This document shows, in pieces, positions 1 to 10,174 of a stretch of 64,000 bases of DNA. The translations under genes were made by a program, and so were the position numbers. The stretch covers positions 51,484,744-51,548,743 of the forward strand of contig NC_044279.2 of NCBI RefSeq assembly GCF_004027225.2, read 5' to 3'. The DNA comes from Strigops habroptila. Lineage: Eukaryota > Chordata > Aves > Psittaciformes > Psittacidae. Position 1 is the first letter of the stretch; the number at the start of each line of letters is the position of its first letter. The notes beneath the pieces are model-generated. The model had not been told where the DNA came from. It made no database searches and saw only the letters and a program-made list of their open reading frames with translations.

Positions 1-1560
1 CAGTAACAGAACTCCTGGGAATGGTTCAAATTTTCACTCAGAAAAAAAAAAAGTAGAGAAATACTGGGAAATTCTCACAAATGGGAAATCCACACAAACT
101 GAAGGAGGGGCTTAAGGACAGGTGGTAGGCTTAAGATTATGCCATTTTTGAAAGATGTCAAGTTGGAAACCAGAGGAACACAAATGTATGTTTTGTGGAG
201 AGAAAAAAGAAAAAGGGATGAGAGGGAAAAATATGGTTACTAAAACTTCCAGCTGTAGAAATATTTTCCTGAAGCACCACATTGAGAAAATACTTTGCAT
301 CATTACATAAATTTCCCTGTAGCAAGAAAATGTGCAACCATACGAAATCTATATTTATCCCTGAAAAAAACATAAAAGCAAACCAATTCATTACAGTTTC
401 ATTTCAATAGAAAGAGACCTAATGCAGTGAGGGAGCTGGTTTTTTGCATGACAACTCCCTGTGGAAAGAAAAGGACTGAAGCATGAATGGGTCCATGGAT
501 GGGGTGCTGCAAAAAACCACCCTGACCCCGAGGCTCCCATTTTGCAGCAGCCATTTATCCACTGTACACTGCAGAAAAGGGCTGTGCATGTAAGCACAAA
601 TAAAGGGAATGAAGGAGAGGAATAACGTAACATACATACAACATACTGGTTGTCACAAGCATTGTTTTTAGATACCTACCTTTCCTCCTGTGTGTACTCC
701 GGCATCACCCTTGTTTGGAAGCAGTTTCAAGATCATCTGATGTCAACCTGCTGCAAATTTCTGGTCTACCAATGTGTCATTTTAGCAAGCCAAGACGACT
801 CATGACCGAGTCAGACAAGCACTAGAGACACCAGGGCTGTGCCTCCCTTCCTTAACTCACTTAGCCCAGCTCATGGGATCACACTTCACTCTGGGCTATG
901 TGATTCCATGCCAGGAAGCCAAAATGTGGCTGATGTGAGATTGTATGTCACAATGCCTACTTTTCCTTTTTTCTGAAAAACAGATTATTCTGAGAAACAG
1001 ATTATCATCCACCGATTTCTTCTCATTCCTTCTATAAGGCAAGCTGCACATTGTTTTTAATAAATATGCATGTATCTTGTTTTAATAAGTACTATACTGT
1101 TAAAAAGTAATCTGTCATACCATAATTTTACTTTAGGCAACACCATGCTTTTGTCTGTGGAACTACTCTGAATAGGGCTATATATTCCTTTGTTAATGCA
1201 ATTCATGGAGTCATGACCTTTAGCAACACAGGGGGAAACGCATCTGCTGTGTCATCTGACACAATCATGCTTAGATGGGAAATCATTTACACTGTGAACT
1301 AATGAGTTTGAAAGCTCAGTTTCATTACTCAGTTAACTATCACTTTAAAGCTTTACAAAATCTAACTATGCACAGTATCATGGTCTTCAGTGAAAACCAA
1401 GGAGCTCAAAGCAAAAGCCTCACTGTCGGAGCCTGGCTAATGCTGTTGACTTCCAGTAAGAGTATGCATAGCCAAAAATATCTGCCAGACTGCAGCAAAA
1501 ATTTAGAAGTGATTTTCAAAATCAATAAAGTCAATTAAGATGATTAATTTGGTTATATTA
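1..1560. other. Intergenic flank, no gene recognised
   Basis: Mixed-composition DNA beyond the RAD51AP1 3' end. The open frames here are short (up to 87 codons), lack recognisable domains and are not flanked by convincing splice sites. In human the next gene on this side is DYRK4; no kinase motif or other DYRK-like exon was recognised, so that gene probably starts outside the window. No CR1 or LTR copy was recognised in this stretch. Confidence 0.5.
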
Positions 1561-1565
1561 AGAAT

Positions 1566-1571
1566 TTTATT
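1566..1571 (-). terminator. Candidate poly(A) signal for RAD51AP1
   Basis: TTTATT on the plus strand reads AATAAA on the minus strand, about 530 nt beyond the RAD51AP1 stop codon. An ATTAAA variant lies nearer, at 1799-1804. Which one is used cannot be told without transcript 3' ends. Confidence 0.35.
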
Positions 1572-2028
1572 TAAAAATACAACATTCTAAGAAAACACCC
1601 ATTTATATCTATAATACATTAAAAATAATTAACATCCACATATAAGATATGCAAACATTAACAGATTTTGAGAGTGGTGACAAACTTCCTAAGAAGGGGG
1701 TGGAAAGTGGTAACTCTTCCAAGAAATATTTTTTAAACTGTGACTTTCACTGTGTTAAGATATCACATTCTATAACTGACATAGTGCTGTGTAGACTATT
1801 TTAATGCCAGGAGTTTAGATATCAGAGAATTAAAATTACCACAAACCCACGTCTCAGAATATAATATATGAAAGAGCTGGTGACCCAGATGTCACCTTGA
1901 TTAAATAATAATATTATTATTATTATTCAGTAGCACTTAAGGATGCCTAGCATTTTGCAGAATAAAAAAAATCATTATAAGACACATACATAAACAACAG
2001 TCCTCCAACATAGATGATGCCATGAAGC

Positions 2029-2050
2029 TTTTGCTTATTTATAAGCAAAA
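2029..2050. repeat. Short palindrome in RAD51AP1 3' UTR
   Basis: A perfect inverted repeat with 10-bp arms, TTTTGCTTAT and ATAAGCAAAA, around a 2-nt centre. It begins about 48 nt past the RAD51AP1 stop codon, so it should be transcribed in the 3' UTR, where it could fold as a short AU-rich hairpin once a few inner pairs open. Confidence 0.6.
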
Positions 2051-2097
2051 CACTTTCCAAAGTCTTTTCTGTCACATGCCACTTTGTCACTGACCAC

Positions 2098-2225
2098 TTA
2101 ACTGCTGGCAGCACTGGGATGCAGTGGTTTGACTCTTGCTAGTCTGGAGAGACCGAGTCTAAGACACTGAGTAGGTGACTTAAGAGAAACATATCTCATA
2201 GAGTTATTACTGCTTCCTGATGCAG
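2098..2225 (-). CDS. RAD51AP1: RAD51AP1 last coding exon
   Basis: Encodes AASGSSNNSMRYVSLKSP, then TQCLRLGLSRLARVKPLHP and SAASS, followed by TAA (residues 278-319). The acceptor is TTTTTCAG|CT. This is the C-terminal RAD51-interacting segment, nearly identical to human over LRLGLSRLARVKPLHP. Confidence 0.93.
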
Positions 2226-5200
2226 CTGAAAAACAAATAAAACAAAAAGAAAGCTGAAGGGATTTGGGAGGGGGGGATATTATATACTGTTGTCTTCTTA
2301 CAGTTGTCACAGTAGAACAAAAAAGTATTCTAAAGATACTGCAAAAAGGTCTGGGAATCAATCTATTTGGGAGCCAATGCAGCAGGTATGGTGTACAATT
2401 TTAATTAACCAGCAGCACACTGGAGCAACACTGGACAAGCAAATACTGTTTCCAGGGTACTATAGATTTTCAGGTGCTCCACAGAGAATCACACAACGGA
2501 ACACAATTCCAAGTGGGGAAAAAAAAAGACTTGAGAGAAAGGAGCCAAACAGAAAGAAACATGTACAGGAAAGAAGGGCAAATATGAAGGAAAATCAAAG
2601 TAAGAGGCATGAGTCAGCAGAAGCATGCTCAAACACCTTAATAAAGCATTCGCTTTACTACAGCAGTTGAAACACTCCAACGTTTTTGTGGTATTTGTTT
2701 AGAATAGATAAGAATGCAGCACATACCGGAGATAAAGAAAGCTCTTATTAAGAGAGAAATGGCCACAAAACAATTCTTGATTAAGATTTGACCCACACTC
2801 TGGATAACATTTAATTAACCTCCCCACATAAAGGAGTTAAGAATAATCCTGTAAGAGGAAAAAGCAGCACAGAGATAGCCTTTTTTTCTTTTTCTTTTAA
2901 ATCTAAGGTCAAAAGAATAACTTTCATTGTAAGAAGTCAGTCATTTTTCTGAAATACTGTTTGTTTGCTTGCTTGCTTTTAGGAGAGATTGCTAAAAACT
3001 TAAGTCAACTAACCTATCTGTTTATAGTTACAATCTTTAAGTACCTGGGGGTATCCATTTAGGCTTCTTATCTGTAACAGGACTCGATGTATGTAGAGGC
3101 CTTCCAACTGGGCCTGAAGAACTCGACATCATCTTTTGTGTTGGCTCAGATTTTTGTTCCATTTTCCCAAAAGGAGAAACTACAGGTGATACTTAGTTGG
3201 AAATAAAAAAAAAAACCTTAGAACAACACTCTTTAGCAGAGAAATCATCACACTGCATAAGACGATTGCTCATTGTGCAGCACAAGCTCTCTGTATTGAG
3301 CGAAATAATGTTACTAGATTGTCACATCTTTATCAGTATATATTTATAAATTCAGTCCTGTTATACTCTAGAATTTCAAACCTGGTTTGAAAACAAGCAG
3401 TATAACAACTTCTTCTTGAAGACCTGCCAAATATTGGATTTCTAAGAGGGAAGGTTCTTCTGTCAGCTACACAAAACAAACCATTCCTTGTTATAACTAA
3501 ACCTAATTTTAAACTAAATTACATGTTTTAAATTTAGGCCTGAAACTAAAACACATTACCAAGTCAGACACAAAATTAACACCATGATAAGTATTTTCTT
3601 AAGCTATTTAAAATAAATTGCATTAGTGATACAGTGAACAATTAACTCTGAAAGGCATGAGTATCTACTGGTTTTCGCCAAGTGGACAGTACAACTAGCT
3701 TTGTTTAGCTATCCTTAAATTAAAAATTCATAAATGCAACTGCAAGAGGAGGATCTGAGATTATAATTGAAAAAAATTATAATCTTCAGATCACTCATTA
3801 CTTAACCTTTTCTTAAAAGCTAGATATAGTTACATAAATAGAAATGAACTGCCTATTCACTTTTGTCTGCTTTTCTTTGTAAGAAGCGTTAGTTTACTAT
3901 AGTGTTCTTTCTTTCAGGATTTTTTTCTACTCTCTTCCTTTTACTATGCATATAGTCCTTCATTTTGATCATAACCCTGCACAGTCTATCCATCTATTCC
4001 TTCAGTGAAAATAAAAGGGACGTTCATTATAAAAAAGTCTATTTCAAATTCATCGTACAAACTTACCTGTAGTATTAATCTTGGATTTGGGAGTTTTCTT
4101 CTCTCTTTCAGCTGGCATCTTTTGTCTGGTTTTCTTTTTATTTCCTCTGGCTTTCTTTTTTTCCATAGCAAAGTCTTCATCATCACCTTCACTATAATCT
4201 GAATCCTCTTCTGACTCCTCCTCACCTACAGCAAGGAAAAGGGATGTCATTTCTTTACATGAAATACGATCTACTATTACTCCAGGGCCTTCTAATCACA
4301 CTCTGGACATAAGAACTCAGGGTACCTTAAAAATACAGTAAATCAAATTTGCACATATGTATATGCTGGACTGAGAAAGAAATAGCCTCCATAAAACATC
4401 ATGTATTTACAGAATTTTTGGCCTGTACTTTAATAATGGAACACCCTGGTATAAACTGCATACAATAACGATTTAACAGCAGAATTACCAATATTCCATG
4501 TGCAAGATGAAAATGTTAAAATTATTTGGCAGGGCTTCTGATTTTTACATATTCTTAGTCATGACTAAAGTGGAAAAACACTATGTCTAATTTCAGCTGC
4601 AAGAAAGATTTTATAGATTCATAATTAAAAAAAGATACATTAGCAAATCTTAAAAATAGTTCTTTATCAACAGGAGTATCTGGATGATTTCCCTGATCTT
4701 TTATTTCACTGGCAATTCCGGAAATACTCTGCAATAAACCTTGCAGTAAGAAATAAAAGAATGGATAGACACATTAAACATTGGGGAATGAGAGGTGATT
4801 AACATACTCTTCAGGTATTCAATACTAGGCTGCTACCAGAAGCCGAGCATGATGCTACCCTGACCTCCAGTCAGATGCAGCATTGTCTTCCAAGAGTTGA
4901 GAACTGAAGCAAGGAAAGAAGGAAGGCTACTTACTTCTTTCGATAAGTTTAAACAAAGCAAATACTAGGAGCACTAACACCAGATACTACCCCAGAGTCA
5001 CCATTCTGATGCAAACCCCGGACAACAACAGGAAAAATGAACACAGGCTCTTTAAAGAGATGAAACCATCCTGGACAAAGATGACAGAAGAAATTTGTTC
5101 TGACATACTTCAGTAAATGCAGAGAAGTAGTATAACTTATGCCAGTTTGGCGAATGTGTATGAACAAGCTCCAATGTTTAGATTTAATGCCAAAGTGCAA

Positions 5201-8200
5201 TTGAGATGTCACTGGTATTAAAAGACGATGCTTCAGTTAGGGGTCGAGGGGGAAGATACAATAGAAGCAGCATGCATTTCACTGAAAATGTTAACTACAT
5301 TTAAGGCACCAAATTCAAAACACATCTAAGGGTTTTTATAGAGGAGACCTTACTGGGTACACACTCTGGCTCAGAGTCAGTAGCGTGCTCTCTGTCATCA
5401 CTGTCAACGGTCAATAACTTCTTTGGACGTGCAGGAATTTTAGATGCTGCTGTCCTTTGCATACCATCAACCCTAGGTACATCATCATCCATAACTTGAT
5501 TGAGGCCTAGAAAGCAGAACTTAGTCTAATTAATTCAAATTCACAGGAAAACTATTATTCTTCTCAAAAAGAGGCAGGCATTTGAGCCCCCAGAATTTAT
5601 TTTTGAGATTTTGAAGTATACTATACAGAAGTGTATCACTGGCACTTGTTTTCATGTGATTTTCATTTTACTCTCTCGACTGACCAAACTGTAAATTCTG
5701 GTTGTGAAAGTTATCTGTAATCCAACTACCAAAAGGACAGGCGACCAAAAACAAAACTGAAAAAATTAAAAAGTTTCCAATGGCACAGCAAATGTTTTGG
5801 TTATGTTTAGCTGATGCTTAGCTATTATGGACCCATTCAGGAGCTGAGGCAAATGCAGCTTCTTGAAGAAGCAAATAAACTCAGCATCTGAAACCATCAA
5901 ACGTCTGTTTCTTTTTCCAACAAACTTTTAATGATCTGCAACAATCTCATTCAGCAGTCCACAGGTTTTCCCATTTTAAGATTGGGATCAAATTTTTAAT
6001 GAAAAAGTTGCTGCATCCTTCAGTCTCTATTTAAGACAAAGACTATTTTTTTCCATGTAAGTGAAAAACAGAAACCAGTGGAAACAAGAAGAGATTAAAA
6101 TACTTAAATATATCTTGAAATTTTGTATCTGAAAAGACAGAGTATGAGAACAGCTTACCTAAAAGTTCACTGTCTACACTGCAGTTGGAAAAAAGGGGTC
6201 TCCTTTCTGATTCAAAATCCTTACCTGTTTTAGGATCCAGAAAACAAACAAAAAAGAATATAAAACATAAGTACACAAAAAACACATTGTAAAAGGTTAA
6301 GATATTAAGAAATAAAATAGCTAACATTTTTATCTGTCTCTAATCAAACTATATGTTTGGAAGATCTTACAGAAAAGTTATTTTCACCCAGAAAAAAAAA
6401 ACCAAAAACCAATAAACAAAACCAAACAAACCCATTAAAAAACCAAAAACCAACTAACCCAAACAAAAAACCAAACCCCAAAACATAAGAAGAGAGACTA
6501 CCTAGAAATTCTCATTTCCTAATCATGATATCTTGAAATAAAACATGACTTTCAACCTTCTTCACTGTACAAAAAATTGTCATGTTCAAGTTCACTACAC
6601 ATAAATAATGTTGCATTGAACTGTAAAATAACCTTGTTCTGAATTTTGCACCTCAGGGATATTTGCAGACTTTTCTTTGACGGATAAGGCTAAGGCAACT
6701 TCCAGATCTCTCTGATAAAGTTTGTCATCCAAAGATATCCTGAAACAAAAAACCAAACCCCCAAACATGCTAAATAATAAAACAATGGCATGAGTGTTAT
6801 AGATCTATTTCTGATTCACTGAACTTTGTAAAATTCAAATACTTGCAAAGATATTAATATTTCAATATGTACAACATATTATAAATATTACTTCCTTAAA
6901 TGATTTAGACAAAGTACACACTAATATTTAAAGCACACTATACATAAAGGTATTATGAATTGCAAAACATTGTAAGTGTATATATGTATATATATAAACT
7001 AATAACTGGTATTATCAGAGAAAGTTATGTTTGCTTGAAATACCACACCGAAATGTAATATTTATATACAACTTTACCACCAAAATACTCAGATTTCTTT
7101 TTTCATTGACACTGACTTACTATTTTGTATCAAGCTTTAAGTACATTCTCTTTTAAAGAGTCATTTTTTAAGTGTCTTTATATTTCTCGGTTTTAGGAGT
7201 CCTTAAGTAACTCAGAAATGTTACATGCACTGTAGAGATATCTAAACAAGATCAAGACATGCAAACCTGTTTCTGCACCTACGCAGGCTGCTCACTGGAG
7301 CTTTTTAGAGCTGTAACAAAACAGACACAGCTCACTACTGAACTCGGGCAACTTTTCCCAACTCTATGCATAATTACATTATCCCTGATTTGCAACTATG
7401 CCAATAAAGCTGAAAATCTTTATTATGCTAATATGCTATTGTGTGTTTTCAGCTGCTTAAAACTTGGGGGGCTGAGAGGGGAGTGGGATGTGATGTGACA
7501 CCAAACTGTCACAACGTTTCTTACCTTTTACTAGGTGTCTGCTTTGGCGGTGGAGTCAATTCTTTCTGTGGCTTTTTTTGCTTCTCTTTTTTCTCCTTCT
7601 TTGGCTCCTTGAGCTGTGTTCTGGATTTTTTACTTGAAGGTGCAGCTATACATGCAAAGTCTTCATCTGTTTGGGAAACAGCAACAAGCTTTAATGAGTT
7701 TTCTTATATACTTCTGTATGGCCAGAAGTTGCCCAACTTAATTTCATCACAGACTGAAAATATACTAAAGGTGACCTTTTTGAAATTAATTCTATTTTTA
7801 AAGGATACAAGTGTAACTGTAGTACTCTTACTTAAATGAATTTTAAATGAAAATTTAACAAGACCTCTTTGCACAAGCTTGTATTCAAGAGGTAATGATT
7901 TCAGTTTTTACTACCAATAAGGCAATAAAGCTTAAATGTCCAATGTGTTACCAGATTGCCAGTAACTAGAAGTTCACCTTTTGATATGCTGAACAGTTAT
8001 CAATTATAACAGTTATCACTGTCATTAAACAGTTTTGGTTTCTCAGTGTTTTAGGAATTGTTCCCCTTTATGATTCCCATTCTTAAAAAAAACCATAGGC
8101 TGCTCCCCTTTTTCTACCATTTTCATATTGCCTCTTTCCAAATCTAATGCATTTCTCCAATTCCAATGAAAATTAGAAGGCATGAAAACATATCACAGTG

Positions 8201-9899
8201 AAAAATAAGGGAAAAAAATAATAATCTTCAGTATTGTCTAAATGATGGTGAACCTTAGATTAAATCACTGATGTTTCTGACAATTTATACTTTTCTTGAA
8301 CAAGTTGTCGCTTATAAACTGTCATGCACCAAATAGAAACTAAGAACCCACATTAATTCATATGATTCACATGACATCTTGAACATTATTTCCTTTTGCC
8401 CTCCCCTTCTCACCAATTCAAACTGTTCCCCAGATTCTGCAAAAAGGATGGAAAAACCAAACCACCACCAAAACCCCAACCCCAAACCAATCATGAAGAC
8501 AAACAAATTCTGTGAAAAAAAAAAGTGTAATACCTATTAGGTATTCCATTAGAAGGTATTACATTTACTATTAGGACAGTTTTGAAAACAAATAACCTGC
8601 AATCTGTTTTTCTTATCAATGTAACTCAAAATTTGACTGCTATGTCCTTACCCAAAACCCATCAAGACAGAGAGCTGCATCTTAGATCTACATACAGATG
8701 ATTCATACCTCCTTTATATTTTCATTTAAACCCCTTTGAACAGGTAATCAGGACATGGAGCAACCAACTACCACTGTAAACTGGGTCAGGGAGAGAAACA
8801 GACTTTCCTGCAACAAAACACAGTGTATTCACCAGTTTCCTGACATACTGCTGTTATACTCTGGCTTACAGCCATTATATTCTTGTTGAATTATGGTATT
8901 TAGCAGTGTGCCCAGATTACTTCCAGTGAAAACAGTAACAGCCTTCTCAATGAACGAATTCATTAAGGGCACTCTGATGATATTCTGGGTGGTTACATTA
9001 ATGTTTGGCATTTTTGTTACATACAAGAACACGCTACTTACCGTCATCTTCCAAATCCCCAAACTGAGAATAACTAACAATTTTCTTGTTCCTGTGGCAA
9101 AAAAACCAAACCATACACTTTTAAACCTTTCACATTGAGTATCTTGACTTGTTAACACTTGATTTTTGGGCAGATCACGTTTTACAAGAAAAAAGCAACA
9201 CACGTTCAAATGGATGCATAATCATCCAGTGCTAGTATATACAATATGGTTATTGGGAACAGCTTCTAAACAAATCTTAAAATAACAGTGCTTTTCCTTC
9301 TTCTTGTTGCGGGAGCATTGCATTCTCCTTTTGCCCACACCATCTCAGAGCTGCTACCGTACAGCGGAAACTACTTATCTCCCGGCTCACTTTTTAGGCA
9401 TTTGAAATGTGTTCTCCGCGCACCTTCCAGGCCGTTTCCCGTGTGGCCCTGCCGTCGCTACAGTGAGGCACTATCCTCCCCAGCGGGAGGCAAAGGCGGC
9501 GCTGCCAAGCCCACCCCTCAGCCCGGGCTCCGCTGCTCTTCGCGGGTCACGGACACTCCCACTGCCCACCCCAGGGAGAAGCCCCGCGCTTCCCTCCATC
9601 TGGAAAGGAAAACGGCGCAGGCCTGTCCTCAAGCCCCAGCGCTAGAACGGGCCACGGAGCGGCTCGGTGTGGGGGGTCGATGTGGAGGCTCGATGTGGAG
9701 GCGCCGGGCTCCGGCGGGGCTGAGGGGACCCGCTCCGCTCCTCTCCTCTCCCTCAGCGAGAAAAGGCCGCGCGCGCGCCTCACGCTTTCGAGGAAGCGTG
9801 AGGAAGCGAAACGCAGCGCCCCGCGCGTCTCCTGGCGGCCGGTCCTCGGAGCCCCCTGCTCCGCCGCCACCGCCCTCACCTCCTCACCGGCCGCGCCAT
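2098..9899 (-). CDS. RAD51AP1: RAD51-associated protein 1, complete, nine coding exons
   Basis: RAD51AP1 stimulates RAD51-mediated strand invasion in homologous recombination and acts in the nucleus. Exons in transcript order: 9880-9899, 9042-9091, 7525-7666, 6633-6739, 6159-6224, 5354-5506, 4067-4225, 3045-3179, 2098-2225. Phases join to 960 nt (319 aa plus stop); human isoforms are about 335-352 aa. Family signatures are the N-terminal MARPVRRNKK and YSQF, the stretch LDDKLYQRDLEVALALSVKE (about residues 74-93), acidic/serine patches, a lysine-rich block (about 199-230), a WIPP motif at 274-277 (human WVPP) and the C-terminal RAD51-binding segment LRLGLSRLARVKPLHP (299-314). The segment encoded between KR and LDD in the long human isoform is absent. 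The start is supported by similarity to the human N terminus and by its place in the CpG island. Head to head with C12orf4. Confidence 0.93.
3045..3179 (-). CDS. RAD51AP1: RAD51AP1 coding exon 8 (alternative acceptor 12 nt upstream)
   Basis: Encodes VSPFGKMEQKSEPTQKMMSS, then a serine/proline stretch ending KKPKWIPP (residues about 233-278). Two AG acceptors keep the frame: exon start at 3179 (after TGTAG) or at 3191 (after ACTAAG); the latter adds four residues, giving VSPVVSPFG. The donor is CCAG|GTACTT. The WIPP motif sits at the exon end. Confidence 0.85.
3752..3792. repeat. Near-perfect intronic inverted repeat
   Basis: The left arm GATCTGAGATTATAATT (3752-3768) is the reverse complement of the right arm at 3775-3792 except for one extra T. 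The loop GAAAAA lies between them. It sits in the RAD51AP1 intron between exons 7 and 8. No terminal duplication or transposase relic was seen. Confidence 0.7.
4067..4225 (-). CDS. RAD51AP1: RAD51AP1 coding exon 7
   Basis: Encodes residues about 180-233: acidic EEESEEDSDYSEGDDEDFAM followed by a lysine-rich stretch KKKARGNKKKTRQK and PKSKINTT. The acidic-then-basic layout matches the human protein. Acceptor TTGCTGTAG|GT, donor ACAG|GTAAGT. Confidence 0.88.
5354..5506 (-). CDS. RAD51AP1: RAD51AP1 coding exon 6
   Basis: Encodes residues about 129-180: LNQVMDDDVPRVDGMQRTAA, SKIPARPKKLL, then an acidic/serine region TVDSDDREHATDSEPECVP. Human has a similar acidic block here. Acceptor TTTCTAG|GC, donor CCCA|GTAAGG. 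Confidence 0.88.
6159..6224 (-). CDS. RAD51AP1: RAD51AP1 coding exon 5
   Basis: Encodes GKDFESERRPLFSNCSVDSE then LL plus one base of a Gly codon (residues about 107-129). The NCSV core is shared with the human protein. Acceptor AAAACAG|GT, donor TTAG|GTAAGC. Confidence 0.83.
6391..6485. repeat. A/C-rich low-complexity tract
   Basis: About 95 bp made almost only of A and C in AACCAAAC/AAAACC-type units, in RAD51AP1 intron 4. Similar smaller tracts lie near 6747-6765, 8454-8490 and 10738-10790. Confidence 0.75.
6633..6739 (-). CDS. RAD51AP1: RAD51AP1 coding exon 4
   Basis: Encodes the best conserved internal block, ISLDDKLYQRDLEVALALSV, followed by KEKSANIPEVQNSEQ (residues about 71-107). 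The acceptor is TTTCAG|GA. The donor, CAAG|GTTATT, is a weak GT site, but the phase joins exactly to the next exon. Confidence 0.88.
7525..7666 (-). CDS. RAD51AP1: RAD51AP1 coding exon 3
   Basis: Encodes residues about 24-71: DEDFACIAAPSSKKSRTQ followed by a strongly lysine/glutamate-rich, low-complexity stretch ending PPPKQTPSKR. Acceptor CAAACAG|AT, donor AAAAG|GTAAGA. The basic composition fits the DNA-binding character of the protein's N-terminal part. Confidence 0.88.
9042..9091 (-). CDS. RAD51AP1: RAD51AP1 coding exon 2
   Basis: Encodes NKKIVSYSQFGDLEDD plus the first base of the next codon (residues about 7-24). Acceptor GCCACAG|G and donor G|GTAAGT are good. It matches the conserved basic-plus-YSQF N terminus of RAD51AP1, followed by an acidic run. 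Confidence 0.9.
9880..9899 (-). CDS. RAD51AP1: RAD51AP1 coding exon 1
   Basis: Twenty coding bases: ATG (9897-9899, reverse strand) followed by ARPVR and two bases of the next Arg codon. The donor is AG|GTGAGG. It lies inside the CpG island. Reading straight through the donor meets a stop at once, so splicing to 9091 is required. Confidence 0.88.
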
Positions 9900-10002
9900 C
9901 CCCGCTCCGGCCGGCGCGGAACACCCGCCAGTAACGACGCTGCTGCCCCGGCCCCTCCCTCTCTCCCTCGCCCTCAACGGCGCGGGAGCGGGCGGTCGTT
10001 CG

Positions 10003-10035
10003 GCACATTCGCTACAATGCGGGAGGCGAATGTGC
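10003..10035. promoter_or_regulatory. 10-bp inverted repeat at promoter centre
   Basis: GCACATTCGC (10003-10012) and GCGAATGTGC (10026-10035) are perfect reverse complements separated by 13 bp. The element lies between the RAD51AP1 start codon and the inferred C12orf4 first exon end, so it could bind a dimer and serve both directions. The factor is unknown. Confidence 0.6.
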
Positions 10036-10089
10036 GGCTCCGGACGCGAAGGCTCCATGGGGAGGCGGGAACCGCCCGTCACCGCTTTC

Positions 10090-10174
10090 GGTAGGGGCGC
10101 AACCTCCTAGCTGCGCTCCGCCGCCCCGGTGCCGCTGCGCGCCGCGCTGCCTCACCTGCCCGCCCGGCACCCAG
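10090..10174 (+). other. C12orf4: Probable untranslated exon 1 of C12orf4 (5' end unknown)
   Basis: A strong donor, CACCCAG|GTGAGC, lies at 10174 in the CpG island, facing the C12orf4 coding exons. The 5' limit given is arbitrary because the transcription start cannot be read from sequence. The first coding exon has an acceptor 17 nt before its ATG, so upstream untranslated exon(s) must exist. Confidence 0.5.

Noticed and set aside
7259-7839. Plus-strand frames over 7.3-7.8 kb
   Set aside because: They are shadows opposite RAD51AP1 exon 3 and its introns.
9547-10008. 153-codon minus-strand frame in the CpG island
   Set aside because: GC-driven open frame; it overlaps RAD51AP1 exon 1 in another frame.
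9288-10094. 268-codon plus-strand frame over the promoter
   Set aside because: It runs through the CpG island and RAD51AP1 exon 1 on the opposite strand, is Pro/Arg/Ala/Ser-rich from GC bias, and shows no domain. The true C12orf4 start is at 11804.
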